Origin: Manduca sexta
Taxonomy: Eukaryota; Arthropoda; Insecta; Lepidoptera; Sphingidae
DNA: 64,000 nucleotides
Direction of reading: 5' to 3'
Assembly (NCBI RefSeq): GCF_014839805.1
Contig: NC_051117.1
Span: forward strand, 8,308,001 to 8,372,000
In this document: positions 48,401-60,400 of the stretch, piece by piece
Numbering within the stretch: position 1 is the stretch's first letter
How the letters are laid out: each line of letters begins with the position of its first letter
Program-made: the position numbers and the translations under genes
The notes under the pieces: generated by a model
Seen by the model: the letters and a program-made list of their open reading frames with translations, nothing else
The model's database searches: none
Told to the model about the DNA's origin: nothing

Positions 48401-51400
48401 ATAAAATATACAATGAGTACTTTAAATATAAGCCTTCGAGTTTGTGTTTTTTATTGTGTAATTTCAACAATCTCAATAATATATTTTATTGTTAATATAT
48501 TTTTATAACTGTCACAGAAGCAATAATCTTGACAATGTGTGGTGTGCAGGACGCGCGGGCGCCAGTCGCCGCCGGGCGGGGCCGCGGGCGCGCCGCCGTC
48601 GGAGAGCGACTACCAAGTCATCAAGCTCATCTCCAACGGCGCGTACGGCGCCGTCTACCTCGTCAAACACAAGCAGACCAGGCAGAGGTCAATCGTTACT
48701 TTAAACTTCTGCATTTTATGTATACAATTCTTACAGGGTTGCCACAATTGGATGATTTACTGGTGGTAGATCTCATATATTGTGAGAGTCTGCCTGAATA
48801 GGTACCACCGCAATGTCTATTTCTGCCGTCAAGCAGCAGTGTTTAGTCACTGTTGTGTCCCGGTTTGAAGGACATTGTAGCCAGTGTAACTACTGGACAT
48901 AATGAGACTTAACATCTCACGTCTCAAGATGGCGAGCGCAGTGGAATACCATACAATACTTTGTATTTCAAGGTGTTGGATGGTGTTCCTACAGTTCATA
49001 GGCGGTTGTATCGCTTACCATCAACGGCAAGCTTGTCTCGGCATTCACAGCAATTAAAAAAATCTGTTTTGTCAAAATGTACCAATCCACATATTATCAT
49101 AAAATAACTTATTAATATTTAATTTAAATGTGATACTTTACTGTTCAGACACGTCAAGATCTATTTATATCTGACACAAAAAGCATGCGTGAAAATCGAG
49201 CTGTAACAAATGAACACAATTGTTTAAAAGTAGTTGGTACTTTTTGGCATAACTGGGGCAACTTAACCTGTAGGGCTGTCACATCAAATTACTTTGAATC
49301 AATATCATATAAATTATCTTAGGGTTGCTACATCTTACTCTATATAGTTACTAAATATTATTTCACCAAATCAATGACTGGTCATCATAATTTACTTCAA
49401 AATTTCAATGTAGTCAAACAAAATATATAAACCAGAGTAACGGACGATAAATACAAACAATATTAATTAAAGTTGTTTACCAACAGGTACGCGATGAAGA
49501 AGATCAGTAAAAACAATTTAATACTGAGGAATCAAGTGGAGCAGGCGTTCGCCGAGCGCGACATACTCAGCTTTGCCGACAATCCTTTTGTGGTGAGTTT
49601 ATACATAATGTTTTTGTGATTTCGCATTCATCGAATTAATAAACTTCGAGTTATATGTTCTACGTTTGATGAGGTAGCTGCAAGAGATTTTTTTTGAAAA
49701 AAATATAAATATTCATCGAATTGATAAACATCGTTTTTTGATGTCTATTAAACATTTAGATTAGGATAAAAACTGAGAGTTATTTTCCTCCCAGGATGTC
49801 GAGACTATCTCCATATCAAATAGTTCCTGGGATTAGCGCGTTCAAACAAACTCTTCAGGTTTATATAATAGTATAGATTATGTATACCATGACGTTAACC
49901 CAATCCCCAGGTGACGATGTACTGCTCGTTCGAGACGAAGCGTCACCTGTGCCTGATCCTGGAGTTCGTGGAGGGCGGCGACTGCGCCACGCTGCTGCGC
50001 GCCGGCCCGCTGCCGCCCGACATGGCGCGCCACTACTTCGCGGAGGCCGTGCTCGCCGTCGAGTACCTGCACTCTTACGGCATCGTGCACAGGGACCTCA
50101 AGCCTGACAAGTTAGTGTGAACCATCTCGCGAGATATCTTCGGATTTATCCTGAGATATTAGTCAAAACAAGAGTGACAAAATAAACTGTATTTATGTAT
50201 ATACAAGGTATATCTATATATATAAAAATGAATTGCTGTTCGTTAGTCTCGCTAAAACTCGAGAACGGCTGAACGGATTTATCTTATCTTGGTCTTGAAT
50301 TATTCGTGGAGGTCTAGGGAAGATTTAAAAGGTGAGAAAAATTCGAATAATTGCCGGGAAAATCCTCAAAACAGCATTTTTCTATTTCCCATACAAACGT
50401 TTTCTAAATAAAATGGAGAGTCAATTTGTAATTTATTACCGCTGCATAAAGTTCAAATTCGCGTGCGCGTTGGAGGATCTAATATCGCGTTCTGAAACTC
50501 AACAAAAGTGAAAGTGAATCGCGAACGCGACAAAATTGCATAGTCTCAAAATACATAGTACATAAATAGTGGTCGGCTTCGAGAAACTCAATTTTAGCTA
50601 ACTTCAGTTGTTAATATAATATATAACTCAAAGGTGACTGACAGTGATGTATCAAGGAACAGCCCAAACCATTGGACGGATCGGGCTAAGACTTTACATG
50701 CATAAAGCTACTATGACGTAGGCATCCCCTAAGAAAGGATTTTGATAAATTCTACTCTTAAGGGGATAAAATAGGGGATGAAAGTTTGTATAAATGTTCT
50801 TAGATTTTCGACTGATTGAACTGAAATTATAGATTGGGGATAAAATTAGTTTGAACCTATAAGTACCGGGAAAATATGTAGCAAGACTTTTATCAAACAG
50901 TGGAATTTTATCCTGGAAAACACCTTCACGCGGGCGAAGCCGCGAGCAAAAGCTAGTTGTAAAATAAATTTACAATCTAATTATAAAGATTTCTAACATA
51001 TAAAATAACATTATTACGATTGGTTAATTGAAGAAAAAAAATATCGATAAATCTTGACAGTTTTACTAAAAGCTTGGTGTCTATATAAAATATGTTAATT
51101 TATATTTATATTTGTTAAATAAATTTTTTATTGTTTTAGCTTGCTCATCACGGCCACTGGTCATATAAAATTGACCGACTTCGGACTCAGCAAAATGGGT
51201 CTCATGTCATGTAAGTTTACTATGCTAATCAAATATAAACTGTATGCGAAAATAAATAAAATTCAGTTTCTAATTGTCCAACGTAGTCTTCGCCACTAGT
51301 ATATCAGACCATTAAACAATTGAGCCGAAATGTACCGTATCGAAAAGTAGATAAAGCTCACGTTTAATCATTTGAGTTTCCATATGCAGTGGCAACAAAT

Positions 51401-54400
51401 CTGTATGAAGAGTATGCCGACCGCGAAGCGCGTCAGTTCTCTGACAAGCAAGTTTGCGGCACTCCGGAGTACATCGCTCCAGAAGTCATACTCAGACAGG
51501 TGGGCAAAAAAAGTTAACTAGAATTTAAATAACCTTGATTTAAAGTTCGGATGAGATCAATAATGTATTGATATTGGGTAATCTTGACGTCTATTTTAAG
51601 CCTTAATTACTCGATTTTAGAGTATGATATCGATACCTTAGTTTCGTTATTCGATGCTGACTGTTGGAGAATCTGCTATCGATACTTATTGCTTTGTTAC
51701 TCGAATGATTTATATTGGTTTTTATGTATCACAAAGTAGACGTGCATGTCTTTCATGTAAATATTCGGTGTGTTAAATTCGACTATCGATAAGATGTCTA
51801 TACAAATACTAAAATTAAATATCGTTAAATAATCATAAATAAAAAAAATCTTATTGATGTGAATACACAGACTGGTATACATAGTATTTTGATAGTAACT
51901 TATAATTCCCAGGGTTACGGGAAGCCGGTGGACTGGTGGTCCATGGGGATCATCCTGTACGAGTTCCTGGTCGGTTGCGTGCCTTTTTTTGGCGACACAC
52001 CCGAGGAGCTGTTCGCGCACACTGTTAATGGTGAGCCCTTTAGTAATCGATATTGTAAGAATTATACAGAAGACAAATTTTCGACTCTGACTCTGGAAAA
52101 ATCTAGAAACGATTTATAGTCTTACTTATAACAATTTCGCAAAGCTATGCGTAGTTACATCTTGATTAGTGCACTTAAACTTATAATACCAGCGATGTTT
52201 CATTTTGACAGCTATTTTAGCAATGCTTAACCACCTATTAATGCTAAAACAAGTTTATAAGTAAAATTTTTGGCAATCTGTATAGCAAAGAAATACATTA
52301 AAACATAAGACGAGTTTATAAGTAAGACTATGTGTGGATCAGTTTAATTATAATTTTAGTCGGTATATAGTAAAACTTAAAAACAAAATTTATTTTAATA
52401 ATATACAAGACCAAATATACGAGTACAGATGCATAAAATTCTAATAATCGATTGAATCGATAGTACAAACAATTCACGCAATATTTCGAATTGATTCTGT
52501 AATCGAATACTAACAACTAAGATGTATATTTTTGTTAGATGACATCGAGTGGCCTTCGGAAGAAGACTTTCCCATAGCAGTGGAGGCTCGAGCGATCATC
52601 ACGGAGCTTCTGGCGCGGAATCCCAGGGATCGATTGGGGACTGGCGGTACACACCAAGTCAAGGTAAGGGTATTGCTTTAGTAAATTTTTGTCTTAGCCC
52701 AAAAATGACTTCGATGAACAAGGAATTTTGACAATAAATCTATAGATTTTTTTTTGTTTGAAAATGACTTAATTAAAATAAGTAATGTTGATATTATTCT
52801 GCAAATTAGTACAAAAAGGTTTGAACAGGGTAACCAAGGAGCATACCAGAGGAAGACTTAGTGATTATCCGCCGTTGTCAATAGACGATCCCAATCGCTT
52901 TCTTCGATCTATCTCAAAAATGGACCAATCAGAACAAAGTTTACTTTGACATACTTACAAATGACTTATTTGATTGGTCTATTCTCAAAATCTTAATCTC
53001 AATATCTTGAAGCTTCTCTATGGAATTATTGAATCTCTTGTAAGTTGAATGCGGTTTGAAAAGGGTGTTGCACAGGGCATACGCTGATTACTCGTAACTA
53101 GCTATAGAGCATTGAATAAATATATTAGTAAATCTATTGTTTGTGTTACAGGATCATATATACTTCTACGGCTTGGACTGGAACAACTTGCTGAGAAGGA
53201 AAGCCGAGTTCATCCCGCAGTTGGAGAACGACGAGGATACCAGCTATTTTGACAGTCAGTATATATTGCAATAGTCTTGGGTCGACGATCGTGAGGGATA
53301 TTGTAACTTATTATTAGACTGATAGAATTTTAGTATCGAAAAATTAATAGTTGGATTTTTACATCTCTGTTTAAGTTTTACATTTTAAACCATCACTTTT
53401 CTGTTAACTGATACTGCACCTTTCATAGGCATTAAATAAAGTCAATCGTTGACAGGTCGGACAAAAGCTAAATCCTCTAGAATAATTCCTGAAAGGAAAG
53501 ATCATACAAGCCACGTCTTTTGTATAATGTCTAAGGCTTACAGTCATCACAATATCCTACTAGCGACATCCGGCGAGCTTAAAACGCCCAACCATTCAAT
53601 CCCAACAGGTCGTTGCGACCGCTACAATCACAGCGAGGTGGACACTGACGAGGCGGGCGAGGCGGCGGAAGGCGCGGGGGAGGGCGCGGCGGCGGGGAGC
53701 GTGGGCGGAGCGGAGGAGGCGGGCGTGTTCGCCGCCTTCTCTTCCACCTCGCCGCAGTGGCGCCGGCACTACCATCACCCCTGCGTCGACCATGACTCCA
53801 GGGTACATATCTCACAATGACAAATGCGGATAGGACTTTGTCAGAAGCATTTTTACTAGAGATCTTGTCTTATTGCACACAGGCATTTTAATTATATCAC
53901 TGAGAGATGAATGAGTCGTCTGACGATATATCGCGCCTGTAAATAAATACCACTTAGGACTTTCAATTTTAGAATGTCTTCTCTCTGCTGGATCGATATC
54001 TATAATGGTGTATAAATGTATTGGTACGATAGAAGCTTTATTATTGATCCTGTTCGATAGAGTTACAGTCACATGTTTTCTCTCAATCAGTTGCCTTATT
54101 TATTTTTATCCAAAGAGTACGGACAGCTGGCCTGGCACGCCGGACAGCGCCGGTCCCCCAACCACACCCACAGCGCCGGTGCATCATCATCCTAAGTGCC
54201 CGGTGAGTTCTAGTCCCCAAAGAAAATAATAGCACTCAAGCACAATTCATTGATGATTTTAGGTTTGAAAGATCGAAGACATTATTGTTCGCCATGTCCG
54301 TAGAAAACGATTAGAGTATGGTATATGCCATCCAACGGCATCGCTACTGTGTTTTGGCTAATCTGATAGTATTAATAGTTAAATTAAAGAAGTAACAATA

Positions 54401-57400
54401 ATTTTTCTTTGTTGTTTAGATCATGGGCGGTAGTGCGTCAACAGCGGAATCCTCCCAAACGGACAGCGACGACGTGTCGCCCGCGGCGAGGAGGCGCGCC
54501 GCGCTGCGCCCGCACGCGCACCACCACGCGCACGCGCACCCGCTGCACCCGTCGCTGCTGGCGCATCCGCATCCCACGTCCACGGCGCTCGCGCTCGTGC
54601 CGAGAGTGTAAGTTATACGGAGTTTGTCGATGTCGATATTGTGAATGTGATTGTTGGTAGATTAATATCGATAAAATTACTTATTTTATTGGCCTGTGTA
54701 CTGTCGATAAAGTTTTTGATATTTATGGAAGAAAATCAACTAAAAGTTTGAAATGTAAATTGACTTGAATTAGAGTCTAAAGCTAATTAAAGAAATATCG
54801 ATGAATATTTTGTTTATATACATCGACATCTCGAATTGAATTAAAATTTAAATCTATCTTATATTCCTCAGCAGGGCGGACTTGTCCAAGAAAGAAGACA
54901 AGGGTGTCGACAAACCGGACAAGCCGGAGAAGTCTCGGCCGACAGCAATTGTCGCGACAAAATCGATGCGACGGTCGGCGAGCACGTCCGGACTTTCGCT
55001 CGTTATACATCCAGGTAGAGGCAACAACAAATTATTTATAGAGCTATAAAACCAATTGTAATTTAGTTACTTTGTTGTTTGTAACATAATCGATTTTTGT
55101 TTAAAAATTCTCAAATCGATATTCAGAGTAACTGTTTGGTAAAACTGGCGTCCTCATATTGTAATCCTCTGATTATACCTTGAATATATAACAAAGAAGT
55201 TTCTACATCAATTCCTAAATATTTAGTATCGATATGCGTCGATTCTTTTTACATATCTATATTGATCCGAAAAATTATAAATAAACAATTGTAAAATATT
55301 AATAGTCACATATTTCACAGCAGAAGACAGCATACTGGGTGGCGGTGCGGGATCCCCCTGCGCGGGCAACACGTCATCGACTAACTCGTCGCGTGACTCG
55401 TCGCCCTGCAGGGACCCGCCGTCACCATTCGCGCTGCCGAATCACTCGTCAGTATTACCTATGATAATACTTATACTCGGATAATAAAAATCGATACTAA
55501 GTTTTTCTTATTGTGTCGCTATATTCAGTTTTTATTTGGTTACATAATATTTTAAAGTTGAAAAGAAGAAATAAGTTTTATTTATTATTTTATGTTAGAA
55601 TTATTTTAATGTAATTTTGATCGATTGGCATCCTTTTTTTTTGAGTGCGTAATTACTTGACTGTGACTTAACAAATTGGATCTATAGATCTTTTGTAAAA
55701 TAACGCCATCTCAAATGACCTAACTTGTATCATACCAGGTTGATCCAAGCGTCGAAGCCGCCGATCGTGGTGCGTCGCGGCCCGCGCGGCTTCGGCTTCA
55801 CGATCCACACGGTGCGCGTCTACTACGGCGACACCGACTACTACACCATGCACCATCTCGTCTCGGTCAGTGATACTATTTATTTTTCTATTGCCTGAAT
55901 TGTCGAATAAAGATGTCGAATTTGGCGCGGAACATGACGTTATTCGTGTGCAAATAACGAAACGAATGAGTAACAAATGAATTATCATTTAATTGCTTGG
56001 TCCATGTCAAGCGTCGCGATTCTAAACAGTAACATCACTAGCGGATTGCAGAGTATTTGACTGAATAACTAAGATATTAGTTTCAAACCGGTGGTTGTAT
56101 TTATGTACGTTGGACATAGGTATGCCAAAAATGTTTGTATTACGGTCGTGTGTCCGACATGGACGCGCAAGTATTATAGCGTGTGAGTGTTGTGCGCAGG
56201 CGGTGAGCGAGCAGGGCGCGGCGTGGGCGGCGGGGCTGCGCGCCGGCGACCTCATCACGCAGCTCAACGGCGAGAGCGTGCAGGGGCTGCTGCACACGCA
56301 GGTACACCACATAACTACTACCTTACCTACCCACTCCCCCACACCTTCCCTCCCTTGGCAATTCTTATGCGCTCAGTCTTTATACTGCATGCACGGCTAT
56401 GCACGGGCGGACATCTTTAGCGGCCCTAAATGTGTATACCTCGTGGTTAATTCTCATTGAGACTTGTAATACCTCGAGAAAATTTAATATTCCTTCTCAT
56501 CTCCGTCCATCATGAGAAGTTCCCATCCCTTCTCCATTTCTTGCCCCGCTAAGCTAAGCCAATTTAGTATCATATTTACTGGTTTTCTCCGGTGTAGACT
56601 GCAGTGACGCCTTTGTTTTGTTTAATTTAAAAATATATATTGTAAATCTCTTAGGTCATTCTTTAGTTAGTTACCTAATTCATACTTTATGCCTTTTGTT
56701 TTCAATTAAGTAGAAAGAGCACTAACATTATACTAGAAGCAAAAGAAATGAATTATTATTAACGAAAACTAAAGAAACAGTTTTCCATGATTTGTGGCTA
56801 CCTTCAACTGGAATTAAATTATTTAGGATTATCACAATTTTTGAAGATTTTTTAAAAAAGTATTTTCTTCTATCAACCAATTGTATGTAATCTTGCAGGT
56901 GTTGAGGTTACTTTTGGCAGCACCGCACGCTACTCTACGCGCCACTCCGCTAGATCAGACCACGATACAGGTAAAGTGATGAGTCCTCTTTAGCAAGTAT
57001 CGATATATAATATCGATACTCTAATTGGTTAACACTATTTTCCACAGCAATATCTTCGTAAATATTGCTTTTAGTGTATTGAGCCAAATAGCGGACGCGA
57101 TAATTTTTTTGCGTTTTTTTAAACTAGTTTCATATTTTTCTGTTAATCAGTTTAACAGCTGTCGGTATATTTGTTGACTCATATGTCCCCTCCCCGCAGG
57201 CTGGCGGTCGCCGCCGCGTGGGTGGCGGTCGGCGCGCGGCGGCGCCCCCGCGCCCGCGCCCGCGCCGCCGCTGCTCGCTGTTCCGACGCATCTCCACCAA
57301 GCGCGCCACGCAGGAGATGCACCAGGTTGTACCACAATCCACAAACCACACACCACTACACACTGCTTAGTTACTATGTAGTAGCAAGGTTGAGATTATT

Positions 57401-60400
57401 AATCAAATTAGTAGAAGTCGATTACGGCAAGCAGTTTTTATCGACTAAACAACTACGGGAATTTGAATTCTGTAAACTTTGAAGCTTGCAGGACTTGTAT
57501 AGTACTATTGAAATTTGCTGCAAGTGTAAACACATCTGAATGTTGTGTAATATATGATTGCAAGAACTTGCTAGTCTAAACTTCGCATTAGAGTAATCGT
57601 GATGTATGTAGGATGTTTACAACGTCGATTGGAAACGCGAGTTCAAATATATTATTTATCGTTAATAGCGACAAACAAGCAAGTAGGTCATTCGTCATGT
57701 TAGAGATCTCCATCGTTCATAAACACCAAATAATATGAAAAGAATCATGAATGCATCGGCTTTAAAGAAAAAAAAAAACAGAGCAGAGAGTAATTAGTAG
57801 AGCAATAGTTTTCCTAAAACTGCATTAAAAATATAGAAAGCGTATTTAAACCCAAAACCAAGTAAAAGAAGCAGGACTTTACTTACCTTTCTCTACTACG
57901 GGCCGATGTCACAATTTCTGAGTAAATGCTATGTATGCCCACCAAATACAAAAGTCACACTCTAATCTCTGCTCTCAAATATAAATTGAATATTGATTAC
58001 AATTTGTATTGAACATTAGGCGTTTAAACTTTTGAAATATGCTCTAAGTATAATTGTGCGTGTGCGCAGATGGTGTCGTCGGGCGAGTGCGGCTCGTCTG
58101 CGTCGCCGTCGCCCGCGCCCGCCTCGCCCGCCGCCGACAGCCCGCTGCACACCACCGCCACCACGCACTACCAAAGGTAACATAGTGATTACTAAATATT
58201 ATAAAAAAAAGTGTTTTTTTTTTGACATAAGAGAGACCCTTTACCATTACTGACAATATGGTAGTTGATTAATCACAATTTATTGCATTTCGTTATTTTT
58301 TGTTTGCTTATAATAAAATAACAAAAGAAGTAATATATAAGACTATTATAATGTCAAGTTTGAAATTAGTTAATATTAGCAAAACAGAAATATTCTTATT
58401 TCTATTCTAGCAGGGGATATTTGCCGGTGTAAAATACAAGAATAAGAGAAACAGAGTAATCTTATGTTAAAGGTGCAAATTTATTAAGATGCATAAAATT
58501 ATTAACAAAGACAAATATAATGTCGGATCTACGTTATAAATGCAATATATATATTGTTCCAGACCGTCGTCGCTGCACGGCCTAAAGCACAAGCTGGGCG
58601 GCGTGGCGGGCGTGGCGGGCGTGGCGGGCGTGGTGGGCGTGGCGGTGGGCGCGGGCGCGGCGGGCGGCGCGGACGTGCGGCGCGCGTCGCTGCAGCACAT
58701 GCCGCTGTCGCCGCTGGCGCGCACGCCCTCGCCCTCGCCGCAGCCGCCGCCGCAGCCGGCCTCGCCCACCAGGTGACCATTCATCTAATATACACTAACG
58801 TCCAACGAGCTCCACTCTATCTTATCTACCCATCAGAACATACCCGGGTCATATTTGACCCGCGAGTGAAACCTCACTAAATATCTCACTACTTACTAAT
58901 ATTCAAATATAATTTCCCCCTCATTTGTCCTTCTATTTGTATTTGTAAAAAGTATATCCTAATTCAAATCGATTTAATGATATTGAACACGGGCTTTTAC
59001 TTCGTCATATTGTGAGTCGTTTAATATAGACTTATTTTGACTGTAATTGTTCATGATAATATCGCATTACTTTACCCATGTAATGTTTTAAGCACTTTGC
59101 TATTAAAAAAATGATGCTATGTGTAGCATGTGTTTAGCATGAGTGATACATCAAAGTATTATGGAAATTATAAGCAGACTTTATGGCTCATTAGTCGTTG
59201 AGCGGGATGTGAAATTAGTGGTTGTAGGTTCGATTCCTGCATCACAAATGTTTTGTGGTTTGCAAATTTCTCTTAGGTGTAAGTATTGGAGACCTATGTA
59301 ACCCATTTCCAATACCTACTAAACAATATTTGTGTATTAATGGGGAATCATGACTATGTATACCACTGTTGGATTAACGCTATCATTTGCATACAACTTT
59401 AATTTAAATGCCATAAATCAAGGGTTCATTTGTGTCTTGAACAACAATCACACTCATGCAACTTGTGAATGTTCATGGGATAATGCATGGAATGTTCATC
59501 CATTTGTCCTATGTTGTGTCTAAATTTCTGACTTAAAACTTCGGTAGGTAAAGGCAAAGAGTACATTAAAGTTATGTCTTTATAATTTGTGTTTCGCTTA
59601 AAAACTAAATTGGGTCCATTTTGACCCGATAAAAATACTTCATGTGGTCATTTTTTGTATCGACAATCAGTATGCTACAAAAGCTAATAAAAATGACAAA
59701 TACATTACTTTGTTGATAGGGGCAGACGAATTACGTATCAAATAGCGGAACCTCGCGCCCCCCCTCACGCTACGTGAGACACAATTGTCACCCATCGATA
59801 ACATAGCCCAATCTTGAATCATTAAAAAAAAATACTTTGTCGATAGAGCTGTAGCATAACTCATGACTCTTTGTCTTTACCAACCGCCATGTATCACGGT
59901 TGTCGCACGTGTCACTAACTCATTGGGGCGGTGTAGCCGCGTGGAGGCGCGCAGCCCGTCGCCGCTGGCGGCGCGCGAGTGCGGGCGGCGCGCGTGGCCG
60001 CGGCGGGACCCCGCCTCGCCGCTGCTCCGGCGCGCGCTCTCGCCGGACAGGTGGGTGCCGGGTCACAACTGACCCGGGTTTATTATAGCTTAGGCGGGTT
60101 ATACAAACTCAAATAAGGATTTTTATGTTTGGATAACCACACATGTGGGTGATATTGGAAAACAAAATTTTGCAAGAAATTTCGCTTAGTTTTTTAACAT
60201 TTGATTAAACCCAGTATGGTAGTTAATTTTCAAATTTAATGCAAACTGGACTAAGAAGAAGAGAGTACTGTTTCGATTACAATGTAGACAGGGTCAAAAG
60301 TAACCCCAAAGATGTGAAATTAATGAATATGGTTTATATTGTAATTACTAATGTTTTGACTATTTGTTTCGGAAATGCAGTAACTTCGTTCAATGTTTGG

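Larger units (their letters stand above)
58773..59936 (+). other. Intron 30
   Basis: Contains palindromes at 58846-58861 and 59612-59627 and a tRNA-like head at 59181-59260. Otherwise AT-rich with no gene. Confidence 0.6.

Noticed and set aside
53579..53815. Minus-strand Arg/Pro-rich frames over exon 20, and similar ones over exons 28-32
   Set aside because: Antisense shadows of GC-rich MAST exons, caused by absence of stops in GC-rich DNA.
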